Shown: positions 24,110-35,501 of the stretch, one piece after another
How positions within the stretch are numbered: position 1 is the stretch's first letter
How the letters are laid out: each line of letters starts with the position of its first letter
From: Populus alba
Lineage: Eukaryota > Streptophyta > Magnoliopsida > Malpighiales > Salicaceae
DNA length: 64,000 nt
Assembly: GCF_005239225.2 (NCBI RefSeq)
Contig: NC_133302.1
Location: 3,224,001 to 3,288,000 of the forward strand
Reading direction: 5' to 3'
Notes under the pieces: generated by a model
Seen by the model: the letters and a program-made list of their open reading frames with translations, nothing else
Told to the model about the DNA's origin: nothing
Databases searched by the model: none
Position numbers and translations under genes: made by a program

Positions 24110-24188
24110 TGAGGTCAGCTTTTCTTCTCTTTCGCGAGGATGAATCGTTTTCTTCATCTTTGGATTGCTTGCGTTTTTCTTTCTGCAT
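24110..24188 (-). CDS. TNL exon 1 (basic N-terminus)
   Basis: ATG at 24,188. The exon encodes 26 residues plus one base (MQKEKRKQSKDEEND, then SSSRKRRKADL) and ends at a gtaagcc donor. The next exon begins after a tttctgcag acceptor at 23,992 and restores phase. The methionine at 24,023, inside the intron, gives a longer open frame into the TIR domain but lies upstream of a good acceptor, so I prefer the spliced start. The lysine/arginine cluster suggests a nuclear localisation signal. Confidence 0.75.
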
Positions 24189-27100
24189 TTCTAAATTCAA
24201 TAGAATGATATAGGATGAGCTGGTAAATGATTATCTATCTGAACTGAAGGCTTTCAAGTTATCGTTATGAGCAAGACATGAAATTAAAGCGAGAAAGAAG
24301 CAAAGAAGAGTTATCTATGAAATGGCAGAATGGGACACAGAAGTTAGCTGCAGAGTAAAGCAAGGTTCTTGAATACTGAAATTTCCAGTCAATGCAAGGC
24401 AGCCATAATAGAGTCAACATTAATCAAATAATATATTCAAATAAAATCAGCCATGTCAGGACCCCAAACAGTCCTTACATTAACAATTCATCCAAAAAAG
24501 TTATACAATATTTTTATTATTTGGTTCATGAGAAACTCTTTAATTATGGATTAAAATATAATTGTCTTTTATTTTAAGGAATTCTAATACTATATTTTGA
24601 ATAATTTTAAGGAAGAAATTATAATATAATTGTCTTTTATATTTATTACAAGCATATTTTATTTCTTTATGTGTTTTCTTTTCTTTTTCTTTTTTATTAA
24701 GAATATTAATTTGACTTTGTTCTATTCTTTGAATTTCTTCCTAGATATATCATGATAGGAAACTTGTATCATTTATTCAATCTAATTCCTATTTTCTTGT
24801 TACTATCATTTAATTTGTTATTACTATATATATACCAGAAAAATAAATATTTTTTTTATAATTTACATGATGTGCCATTCACTGATTAAAACCATGATAT
24901 ATTTAAAGATAATTGAAAACTCTCAATTTAATTATTTTTATATATGATCCCATTTTTAATTGTATAATCATGTTTTTTATCAATTTTATTTCAAACATGG
25001 TTTATGCTAGAAAATAAGCCATTATTCAATATTGATGACCTATAATAAATATCTATGATTAATAATAAATTTTGTATAATAAATATCTATGATTAATAAT
25101 AAAATATTTATGATTTTTTTATTCTCACTAATTAATCCCAAAGCGAGGTTCCAAGAACTTAAAGCAGGATTTTTTATAATTTGCACAGGATTTTCTATAA
25201 TTGAACTTAATTCACTAAAAAATTCATCTTTCTTGCAAATTATTTAGCAATGCAATAATCATAAATTATAAAAGGTAAAAGGTAAATATTTGAGCTGGAA
25301 CATTCGTGGTGGATTACTGGTCCCACACGTTAACATTATTGAGGTCCTCCATTATTGTTCTGTCTGGGACCTTTCTTTTTCTGTGCTTTTACTTTACAAT
25401 CTATACAAAACAGTTACACAGTATATTTTTAATTTTTAAATATTAAAACATTATTCCACTAATATTCTTCGAAACTTGAAAAATATGTAAACGACATCTA
25501 TAAACTGTTATATAACTCAATCCTGGCAAATAACTCCTCTAGTAACCCTGGTTTATTAATTTATTTACTTTGCTCGACAATCTTGAGTTTTTATTCCTGT
25601 AATCAACTAGTAAGGGGTTTCATTTCTTATAGTTATTAATTAAAACAATTATTTATATGATCAACTGGATTAGGGATTTGAGAGATGAATATTATGTTCC
25701 AATATGAATATTTATTACATCCAAAATAAACATCTCTTACTTGGCCATGAGCTTCTGTATCAAACTGCTAAGCTTTTATTGACTTGAACTAAATTATAAG
25801 CTTTATAAATAACAGGGACTAAGTAAGTGTAGCTAAAGACCGATGCCACGCTTGAGAAGGAAGAGCATGCAGGTGGAGAACTAATCTTAATAGCAACTGG
25901 GTTAGGAGGGTTAAAAAAAATTGATTTCTAATTCAATGTAGGAATATTTAAAGATATATGATATATGCAATAACATGAAAATCGAAGTGGATAACAACAA
26001 ATAGAACCGTGTTAATAGAACTTGCAAGGATGTAATTGAAACAAATGAAGTTTGGTGACCACAACCAAAATAGGTAAAGATCTCAAGGACCAAGGTCATT
26101 GTGAATTCCATTAACTGCCAAAACATATCCCACCGCAATAATCTCCGGAAACATAGATTAAAGAAATAAGTGCTTTCCCTGACAATGAAACAACATGGTC
26201 AAAACTATTCTCGTCGAAAATAATCTCCTTCCGAGTGGGAAAAAAAAAAAAAAAAAGCAAGGAGATTTCTCAAGCGCGTATTGAAAAATATTGAGCTGGA
26301 ATTTACTTATCGGTAATTTCGTGGCAGGTGCAGATTGAGTATAGTTTAAAAAGAAAAAAGAAGGAAATTGAGAAAGCATGTTTCTTGCAAATTGTTAGAA
26401 AGGCAATAATCGCTAAATAATAAATTATTAAGCTGGAATTTAGAGTGGTAATTTTTCTATTTTATTTTTTATTCAATTTCTTTTCTAGTTTTTTATTTAA
26501 AAAATAATAACTTTTCTATTTAGTTGTTTCTATTTTTTATATAAAAAAAACTGTAGTAATAGTATTTGGAAATAGACTTTGATATTTTGATGATTTAATA
26601 AAGAGATTCCCAAGCCCTTTTCAGAGAAAGAATATTATTTCTTGCAAATTATTAGCAATGCAATAATTATAATCATAAAAGATAAAAAGGTAACACGTAC
26701 AGGGGGGAAAAAGCAAGGAAATTTCTTATTGGTAAATATTGAGCTGGAATTTATAATTGAGAAAGTATGTTTTCTTGCAAATCATTATATAATTGTTAAA
26801 GAATAAATTTAGAGTTGTAATTTCATGCAGTGTCAAACGTTGAAAACAAGAGTATCATGAAGTGACATGAGAAGTTTCGTGCATGCTAGTAATAAAAATA
26901 AATAAATAAATAAACAAAGGAGATTAGTAATGATTTCAATTATCTAATACTTGCACAAAAACCTTCTCTTTTAACATTGCTTAAACCCTCTGCTCTTTAA
27001 TTCTCATTTTTAAAATTATTTGATGCCAACCAAAAATATTCATCTTTAATTTAGAAAAAAATAATAATATTAAAAGCTTTAGTTCAAGTACTTAGCAAGT

Positions 27101-28153
27101 CAGTCAATCAAGATAAAAAAATATACTAAAATCAAACATAGAAAATATATTTATTTTCTTGTTATTTTTGGATTATTTGCTCAATTTATTTTAATAGATT
27201 TATTTAGCTATTATATAAATAGTTGATGTTATATTTATTTTCTTGTTATTTTTGGATTATTTGCTCAATTTATTTTAATAGATTTATTTATCTATTATAT
27301 AAATAGTTGATGTTTTTATTTTTTTAAAAATAATTTTTAAAATAATTGAATTTTTTTTAGAATTTAAAATTATAATTTTATAAATTAAAAAACTCTAATT
27401 CTTTTAGCTTTCTCGCAAATAATTTCCAATTAAATCAGTCAATGACAGTTTTTCTAGTAATAAACAGAGAAAGAACAAGGAATTTGGAGTGGTAATTTCG
27501 TGGTGGTCGCAACAACTGGGTCCCACGCGATAACATTATTGAGGGCGCTATAGATAAAAAAAGATTTTTGCTTCAACACACCTTTCTATGAATGGCCGTA
27601 TGTCTTGAGACTCATATGTATCAGATTAGCGGGAGAGTAAAGCAAGGATATAGAAATGAGGTTAATTGTATTATTCTTTATATAGAATAAAAGGATATGC
27701 TTTCTATTCATTTGCAGGCCGAGAAAGCACCACGAAACTAGGAATTTCTAGTGCTAATTTTTAGTCAGTGCAAGTCATGAATTAGACACACTCGTCTGCC
27801 TTTTTTGGCTTTATTTATTGCGAGTGGTTCCACGTTATTACACTGGTCAATGCAAGTCACTGATTTTACTAGTTATTTTCGATTTATCTTAATAGATTTA
27901 GCTGTTATATAAATAGTTGATGTTTTATTTTTTAAAACAATTTTAAAAATAATTGATTTTTTCTTACAATTTTTAAAAAATTAAAAAACTTTAAATTCTT
28001 TTAGCTTTTTCTCGCGAATACTTTGCAAGAAGTCAGCCAATGACAGTTTATCAATTCATATACAGTAAAAATTTCCTTTATAAATTACTAGAAATTTTAG
28101 AGTGAAATTACCGGTCAATGCAAGCAGTGTCAGATTTTAAAAAATTATCATTA
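24189..28153. repeat. Upstream flank of the TNL gene with repeats A and B
   Basis: This holds the most complete copy of repeat A (about 24,640-25,350), of which parts recur at 1-9.4 kb, 26.6 kb and 29.8 kb. A perfect-looking 84-bp tandem duplication lies at 27,147-27,314. Around 27,600-27,700 a stretch resembles intron 1 of the TNL gene (gaaatgaggttaattgtatt), and another near 28,975-29,030 does too (agttagctatga, gaaatgaggtta). These are relics of further TNL 5' ends. A decayed copy of the orphan coding fragment lies at 26,080-26,160. No intact gene. Confidence 0.6.
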
Positions 28154-28862
28154 ATCACATAGTTATTTAAACCCGGTATGGAAATTGATCCGGTTCAAGA
28201 GGCCGGTTCACGGATTTCATGGGTCAATCCGGATCAACCCTGAAAGATTAAAAAAAAATTAAAATCTTAATATTTTATATGAAAAAATCCATGCAAATAT
28301 AGGTTATACATATTGTAAACAATGAAGTTTAAAAAAATATTTTTTTAAAAAAATTTATTCCACATTAAAAAGATATTATGTTAAGCTTTTAAATTGAAGT
28401 ATTTTAAAAAGTTTTGTATCCCATATTGAAAAAACATAACTTTTTTATTGGAAACATATATTATATATACTAATAGGTTTCAAATTACATATTGAAAATA
28501 TAGAACTTCGTTCATGGGAACATAAAGTATATATACAAAGGGACTTCAAATCTCATATTGAGAAGATATTATATTATCCTTTAAAGTTGAAGTATTTAAA
28601 TCAAAAGGTTTTTTTTATCCCATATTGAAAAAATATGATTTTTTTTCTTGGGAATATAGAATATATATACTAATGGGTTTTAAATTCCACATTTGAAAAA
28701 AAAAAAACACCAGGTCTCGTCCGGGTAGCCCGGGTCATAGGTCGATCCGCCAGGTCGTCCGGATTTGGCCAGACTGTTTCCCTAGCTAGTCTTTTATTAT
28801 ACCCAGACCGGTCCAGCCACCGGGTCGACCCGTCGGGCCGGGCCGGGTTTAATAACACTAAC
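28154..28862. mobile_element. Non-autonomous DNA element, AAACCCGG-ended family (copy 2)
   Basis: The ends are imperfect inverted repeats: tagttatttaaacccgg at the left and, in reverse complement, tagtgttattaaacccggc at the right. The matching region at 8811-8935 lacks the element and reads straight through (attatcattagacact), so the insertion is directly visible. The insertion is consistent with a TA duplication (28,152-28,153 and 28,863-28,864), pointing to a Tc1/mariner-like or other TA-targeting family. No coding capacity. Confidence 0.7.
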
Positions 28863-30185
28863 TAGACACTCTCTTCAGCAGTCCCGTAAATGACATGATT
28901 TTCCACACGGCAAACTAAGAAGACCATTTCCACGCAATTGTCTAATCTGATATTGAAATTACAGCAATCGGAGAGAGAAGTTAGCTATGATACTGAAATG
29001 AGGTTATGTTTATATAGGAGAAAGAGAAAGCACCCCGAAACTAGGCAGAAGTAGTAGACACACGCAGAGGGTTTTATTTATTTCGAGCTAGTGGTTCCAA
29101 ATTATTTATACATTTGAAAGAATATGTAATGAAATGTCAATAATTTAAACTTTAAATTAAGTAAAATAGTAAGAGGTGGAAAAAGAAGTAGTCAATCAGA
29201 CTCTTAGAGTAAAGTTCTCCATCTTCCTCATGTAATACATAGTAAAAGTTATGCTATTTATTTTCATAGTAGTTAAAGTTTTTTTAATTAAACAAGCACG
29301 GTTATTAATTTTTTGATATTAATTTCTAGTTAACAATTACCTCTAGTTAATTTTATTGTAGAGTCAGTCAACGGTGCCAAAGTTTTTCTATTCATTCACA
29401 ACAATTTGTTTAATTGCTTGATGTCATGTTTGCATAATTGAGTTTAATTATGAAAATATGATGATCATCGACTCACATAATTGAGCTTTACAACTAATTG
29501 AGTACTAAAGTATACCAACTTGTGTTTTCTTTACTCTTTTCCAATTCTTAGGTTTTTTAATGTTCAAGTTGCCCTTTCTCAAATGCAAATGGGATCCGTT
29601 GACGGTAAATATTCCCAGTACCAGAGATGTTTTTCGTATTCTTGTTATTTTTTTTTTGTTTTTCCAGCAGAAATGGCGTTTTTAAAAAAAAATTGAGTAT
29701 TTTTTTTGCATGAAATTATTTTAATTTTATCAATTTTATTTCAAAAATAATTTATATTATAAAATGAGCCATTATTCAATATTAATGATTTATAGCAAAT
29801 CTTGATAATTAATAATAAATTTTATATAATTTACACGTGATTTCTTATTTTCTATCAAAGGGAAAACTCCATGAAGCCAAAAGCTATCTCAATTCTAAAT
29901 TAAATTATTACTAAATCTTTCCAACTATCATCGACTGCTTTTCCATATCAGAAGAGATCTTCAGACCTAGGGATCATCCTAAGGATTTGCTAGCAAAGTA
30001 AATTAACCCGATTGACCAAATTGCTTAACAGAAAATTAAATCAGTATTTTGAATGATTGTGATTTGAAAATTAATTAAACTAAAAAATTAAAGAACAAGG
30101 GTATGAATTGAAAACAAGTGAGGGAGAAAACAATTTTAGCAAATATTGAGAATCTTAGTTACAAATAGGTCACGCCTCGTCGCCT
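28863..30185. other. Gene-free stretch
   Basis: The first 170 bases repeat the flank seen at 8850-8935 and include a TNL intron-1-like scrap. A repeat A fragment lies near 29,740-29,860. A (CT)n run lies near 30,205, just beyond. No gene supported. Confidence 0.5.
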
Positions 30186-30677
30186 CCTCTATATTCTTTA
30201 TTGTCTCTCTCTCTCTCTCTCTCTTTTTACTTTTAAATTTATTTGTTTTATCCCCTGGATTTAAGGCGGCCCTTAGACCAAATTAATTCCTCATCCATGT
30301 GCCACGTTCATTCTCTCCTTTAAAAGTAACATGATGCACTCTCCAATAAATCACTCTTTTCCACACGTGCTCTTTCCAATGCCAACACCTCACTTTCCAT
30401 TTCCATCCACGCTACTGTCCAGCTCCGTTTCCTCTATATTCTTTATTCTCTCTCTCTCTCTCTCTCTCTTTTTTTACTTTTAAATTTTTTTTTTTTTATC
30501 CCCTGGATTTAAGGCGGCCCTTAGACCAAATTAATTCCTCAGCCATGTGCCACGTTCATTCTCTCCTTTAAAAGTACCATGACGCAATCTCCAATAAATC
30601 ACTCTTTTCCACACGTGCTCTTTCCAATGCCAACACCTCACTTTCCGTTTCCATCCACGCTACTGTCCAGCTCCGTT
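30186..30677. repeat. 245-bp tandem duplication with G-boxes
   Basis: 30,186-30,430 and 30,431-about 30,677 are near-identical tandem copies. Each has a (CT)n tract, the phrase ggatttaaggcggcccttag, a ccacacgtgctc G-box and a ccatccacgctactgtccag end. Few differences are visible by eye. The pairing of a CT tract and G-boxes is like a plant promoter or 5' leader, but no gene follows on either strand that I can support; a 66-codon minus frame at 30,768-30,568 overlaps the second copy and is weak. Confidence 0.8.
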
Positions 30678-32602
30678 TCAGACAGAGAGAGGCTTCTATT
30701 GAACTTTGGCTCTGATTAAAGTTGTAGCTCTGGATGTCTGAATGTGTAGATGAATTTCGGCTTTTCAATCGCTCAATTTGGACTTGAGATGCTCAAGTTA
30801 TAGGCTTCTAAAGGTTCAGTGCTCAGGCAGAAAATTTACTCGAGATTTCCAGCCCTGACTTTGGACTAATGTTTGGTGGCCCAAACTAACTTGGATTTTT
30901 ATGAACCTGACCTTAATGAAAAGCTTGAGATGTCATTTAAAAGTTTTCTGCAAATCACATTTTAAGCTAGTAATTCTTTCAGTAGGAGAAACATTGAAAC
31001 ATTTCTTAATGCCATCCATTCAGCTACTTGTATCAAAAGATGAGAAACAAGTAAATTGCATAAAAAATAAACTAAAAAAAGAGAATAACATACTAGATCA
31101 GGCTACGAATATATGTGAAATTAAGCACCATATATATATGTGTGTCTTAAGTAATATTCCTAGCATTAAAGGAGATAAATTTTTTTTTAAAAAAAACTAA
31201 ATAAAAGAACACAAAATACTATTTTAATTAATAATTGTGATCAAAATTCATCAAAGTTGATTTTTGACAAAGGTGATACTCAAATCCAAACACAAGATAC
31301 TCATCTTACTTAAAAAAAAAAAAACTAAATTAAAAAACACAAAATACTATTTCTGTGGATAATCTTCGCAACGTGACTTTGTGGTCGGGAATGGGAAGTT
31401 AGAATCCAAAAAATTCCCAACGTGACTTTAAGAAACGTTTCACACCAGAAGACATGATGGTTAAAAAGTAATATATCTTATATTTACTAGTTTATATTAT
31501 TAAATTAAATTGATTTTTTAGTATGCTATTAGAGTTTAATAACTAAGTGATTATAAGTTTAAATCTTGTTTTTTTTTATATAAAAATTAAATATAAAATA
31601 GTATTTGAGTCAAGTTTAAATTTTTTTTATTTAAAATGATATGTTAAAAAATAATATAAATTATATCTTAAATATTATATATAAATTTAAATTATTGAAT
31701 TAATTTTTTTTATAGGTAGATAAAAAGGTCTAATAAATAGGTACACGTGTGCCTATGTCTTGTGGGATCGATCAGATGATCAGAATCAGAATAAGAGGGT
31801 GTGATAGGTCTGATGAATTGACAGAAAATTAGATGATGTTGCTAACCCGTCGAAGTTATCTTACGTGTATGTGAAAAATTATACAAGTGGGCTTAAAAAA
31901 AACTCAAAAAGCATCATTTAAATGGGCTTCGGAATTATACAAGTGGGCTTAAATGCCCACGACGGGGCTCATAATTGATCTTACCATGTACGATAAAAAA
32001 AGGTTGAAGGATTCAGCTTCGAGTCATCCTTCGGTCAAATATTTAACAGACATGAAATGAAAAGTCTGACTGTTGTTGTTAACTTTAGAAAATCTATTGA
32101 ATTTTGTCCGGAGTATTGTTGTGGAGTACTGTTCTGGTTGTATTTTATTTAAAAATATTTAAAATAAAAAAAATTATTTTTTTTAAATACTTTTAAAACA
32201 CAAAAAAACATCACAATCACCATCATCATCAATAATAAACAATGAATGAGAAGAGCTACTTATTTTGAGTAATGGTAGGTAGAGAAGGAGTATCGGCTCA
32301 TTAGTCTTTATTAATTGTTTATTTTGGATCCTTTTTATTTTCAGAAAAAAAGAAAAAGAAAATCAGGATTCAACTAAAAAAAATAAAAAAAAGGGAAAAT
32401 TTATTGTATGAGTTACGAGCACTCAAAACACTAAAAAAAAGAAAGAAAATCTAACTCAAAAGGATATGCCAGCTGTGGAAGCAGTAAACAAGAACAGAAG
32501 CAACTTAGCCTTCAGAATTTAGATAATAAGTAAATAAATAAATAGGAGGAAGAAGAAATAGTAGCTTGTTTAATAGGAGGAAGAAGAAATAGTATTGTTG
32601 TT
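30678..32602. other. Gene-free stretch
   Basis: AT-rich with A and T runs. A short open frame at 30,901-31,200 has low-complexity lysine-rich composition and no recognisable motif. A repeated phrase (aattatacaagtgggctta) occurs twice near 31,875 and 31,933. Nothing else seen. Confidence 0.5.
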
Positions 32603-32603
32603 C

Positions 32604-32816
32604 TGTTTGTTTCTGTGTTTTCAAAAGTATTTTTAAAAAATATTGAATTTTTTTTATTTTTTTATTAATCTCAAATTAATATGTTTTTAGTGTTTTCAAA
32701 TCATTTTGATGTGCTGATGTCAAAAATCATTTTTAAAAATAAAAAAAACATCATTGTCATGTATTTTAGCATAAAAAAATTATTTGAAAAGCAACCACAA
32801 CCACACTGTCAAACAA
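32604..32816. mobile_element. MITE, TGTTTG-ended family (copy 1)
   Basis: About 213 bp, beginning tgtttgtttctgtg and ending with the inverse cacactgtcaaaca. The body has the phrases gtttttagtgttttcaaatc and gatgtgctgatgtcaaaaat. Related copies lie at 35,931-36,122 and, inverted, at about 32,950-33,165. It has no coding capacity. A clear target duplication was not found. Confidence 0.6.
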
Positions 32817-32949
32817 CACGAATTATAAAAACGAGGTACTGAGCACAACAGTGCTGACCCCATGAAACCCTGGTCTGATCATGTCAGGGTTGTCGGCTAT
32901 ATATAGTGATTGATTAAGGTAAATTCGCATCGGCTTGCAGAATATTTAT

Positions 32950-33165
32950 AGCTTCTTGTATTGTGGTTTGTATCGTGGTTATGGTAGTTTTTTTAAATAA
33001 TTTTTTTGTATTAAAATATATATAAATGATATTTTTTTATTTTTTAAAAAATATTTTTGATATCAGTATATCAAAATGATTTGAAAACACTAAAAATATA
33101 TTAATTTAAAATTAATAAAAAAAATAAAAAAATTTTAATTTTTTTTTTAAAAATTTACATATATT
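32950..33165 (-). mobile_element. MITE, TGTTTG family (copy 2, degraded, inverted)
   Basis: The minus strand carries the internal phrases of the family (agtgttttcaaatcatttt, then the gatatactgatatcaaaa type). The ends are degraded. Confidence 0.45.
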
Positions 33166-33304
33166 GGATTTATTGCGAGAAACATGATGGGTCCTTGTAA
33201 TCTCTAGCCTTTTCATTGTTAATTTCTTCTGTCATCTCATTCATAACGTTTGTCTAATCTGTTGAACTAAATAATTTTTTTATATTCTCTTATGTGATTA
33301 ATGG

Positions 33305-35442
33305 TGTCGCACCCGATATCGCGGCGACCCTAAAAAATAAATTCTCTTGAATTATTTATGGAAAAAAGAACAGATTTCTGGCATCCGGCTCTTTTAAGGA
33401 AAAACATCTCGTTTGAGGAGTCGCCACCTAGTATTATGGTCACTAGGAACCCTAACTGGTCAACAGAGATTCTATGACTCGAGATTGGTTACGTAAAAGG
33501 GAAGATATTATCACCCCTTAAACGTTCTGCCTAAGACAGACTGCATTGTTGGTTTTGTCTTAAATTGCTAAATATTTATTAATTTATGCTGTGATGATTT
33601 GTTTATAATATTCCTGACTCTGGCGCCAGTGAATATTCGAGCTCGAATAATTCCAACTCTGGCGCTGGTAAAAATTCGTAGCTACGACAAAAATTAGATC
33701 AATATATTTTTTTTATTCTCTACTCTAACGCCAGTGAATAAATAAATAAAAATAAATTTATTTTTATACATGCACATATTTTTTATTTTTCTAGCTAAAC
33801 AAATAAAAATACAATGAATAAAAATAATATAAATTTAAACTAGTATTTTTATTCCTGACTCTGGCGTCAGTAAATAAACCAATAAATTTACATTATTTTT
33901 ATTCATGCATACACATTTTTTTTTCTATTTTTTCTATTTTTTTCTATTTTTTTGGGCTGGGCCCAGCTCAGCCCACATGGGCTGGGCTGGACCCAGCAGG
34001 CCTAGCCGGGTCACAGGCTTGACCCGGCTGGCCATTTCTCTCTTTTTGTTTACCCGCGGGCGTGCGTGAACCGCTCACGCACGCCTGTTACAGCAACATG
34101 CAATTAAAATGCAGGGAGGGGCAACGCAACTTACCTGTTGCTGCACTTGAAGACGGGGATGACAACTGACCAGCGTTGCTCTTCTCTGTGACTGCTTTCT
34201 GTCTACTCCTTTGTTTTAGCTTTCCTTGTTCAGTTGTCTTCTTCTTTTTGTTTCGGTTTGTTCCCCTGCTCGTCGTCTTCCTCGCTCGTCTGCGTCCGTC
34301 TGTGTTGTTCTTCTCGTCCACTGGTTCTGTCCTCTTCTTTTTCGTGTTTCTCCTCAGTTCTTCTTCCTTCTCTGTGGCCTTCTCTGGCTTATAAAGCCAG
34401 AGAATGGCCTTTCTTCACGCGTTCGTGCCTCACGATCGTGAGGCACGAACGCCCCTGTTTCTGTGAGAAGAAACAGGGGCAGAAAACTTGCCCCCCTCTG
34501 TACAGTTTCTGTTCTTGCGCCTTGTTATGTTCCCGGTGTTACTTCCTCTCTGGAAGCAGAGAAACGAAGACGTGATGGAGGGCTAGCTGCTTCCTTCCTC
34601 CGCTGCTCGTGGTCTCTCTCCGTGGCCTGTTTTTTTGTGTCTGGGTTTTAGCCTCTCCTTTCTCTTTCGGTTTTGCTCCTCCCTTTTCTCCTCTTTCCCC
34701 ACTCTCTTTGTTTCTGTTATTTTCTGCCTTTTTTCGTCCCCTCTGTGCTGTGTTTTCTTCCACCTCCTCTCCCCCTTTTTTCCGTCCCCTGATTCCTTGT
34801 TTTCTCCGGCTTTATAGCCACAGCATTCCACCGTTACCAGGTAATCAATTGACTGTTATTGCAGGAGTAATGGTGGCGGCCGGCAGCTGAAGAGTTTGAA
34901 GAAGATGAACAGTGCTGAGAAACGGCACCGTTTTTTGGTGTTTAATGGTTATTTTCATTTGGGCCCTTGAAGTTTTAAACGTTTTGTAATTAAGCCCCTG
35001 GGTAAATTGTAATTGGACCCCTGCATTTCGGCGCCATTTTCAAAATGGTTCTTGGATTTTAATGTTTTCAATTTGGACCCCAATTAAACTCCAAACTTTG
35101 ATGTTGTTTCAATTAAGTCCCTGATTTCATTGATTTAATTAAATCCAAGTCCAATTAAATATCAAAACTTATCAATTCTCCAATTAAACCCTTAATTGGA
35201 TTAATTAAATTTATTCCAAGCTTAATTAAGTCTCAAAACTTATCAATTCTCCAATTAAACCCTTAATTAAACAAATTAATTCCAAACTTAATTAGATTAA
35301 TTTCAAAGTTTAATTAAACCCCAAAACTTCCATTCATATTGCCCTTAACCTAAAAATTAATTCATTCTTCATTTATTTCATTTTACTTGTTTTCTCATCA
35401 TCATTATTATTTTTTTCATTGATTTTTTTATCCTTTTTAATA

Positions 35443-35473
<31 letters not shown>

Positions 35474-35496
35474 TGGTTAAAAATTAGGTTATGACA
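33305..35496 (-). mobile_element. Solo LTR, tRNA-Arg-type family, with AATGG target duplication
   Basis: On the plus strand it begins TGTCGCACCC and ends GGTTATGACA. aatgg flanks it on both sides (33,300-33,304 and 35,497-35,501), so it is a complete solo LTR of 2192 bp left by recombination between LTRs. On the minus strand it begins TGTCATAACCTAATTTTT, like the LTR at 56,833, and it shares that family's block at its far end (gagtcgccacctagtatt, ggaaccctaactggtc; 33,415-33,540). It also contains GC-rich hairpins at 34,059-34,480, a gctgggcccagc-type block at 33,955-34,030, and a possible minus-strand TATA near 34,810. Confidence 0.85.
34419..34452. repeat. Perfect 34-bp palindrome in the solo LTR
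   Basis: The half gcgttcgtgcctcacga is followed by its exact inverse, with no spacer. It is flanked by three more hairpins: 34,059-34,085 (11-bp arms), 34,381-34,403 (10-bp arms) and 34,451-34,480 (12-bp arms). Confidence 0.9.
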
Positions 35497-35501
35497 AATG
35501 G

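Larger units (their letters stand above)
20065..24188 (-). pseudogene. TIR-NBS-LRR (TNL) disease resistance gene, damaged
   Basis: Intracellular immune receptor of the TNL class. Inferred exons (minus): 24,188-24,110; 23,992-23,497; 23,352-22,250; 22,149-21,874; 21,766-20,867; about 20,621-20,065. Splice phases agree through the first five. Exon 1 is 26 residues and basic (SSSRKRRK), NLS-like. Exon 2 is the TIR domain (YDVFLSFRGEDTR; probable catalytic Glu in WCLNEL). Exon 3 is NB-ARC: P-loop GMPGIGKTTLAK, kinase-2 VLVVADDV, GSRVIITTRD, GLPLA, FLDIACFF, MHD. Exons 4-5 are LRRs; exon 6 is a C-terminal jelly-roll domain (PGEMPNWMSYREEG). Damage: a TAA stop in TIR at 23,690-23,688 and a 2-base loss straight after GLPLA near 22,680. 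Joining exon 5 to exon 6 seems to need a further one-base shift near 20,598. As written, only a truncated TIR protein of about 127 residues is possible. Confidence 0.9.

Noticed and set aside
30901..31200. 99-codon frame
   Set aside because: Lysine- and isoleucine-rich, ends in an A run, no motif, no splice context.
34088..34890. Several overlapping frames on both strands in the GC-rich stretch
   Set aside because: They lie inside the solo LTR, overlap each other in many frames and are low-complexity (S/F/L- or K/R/E-rich).
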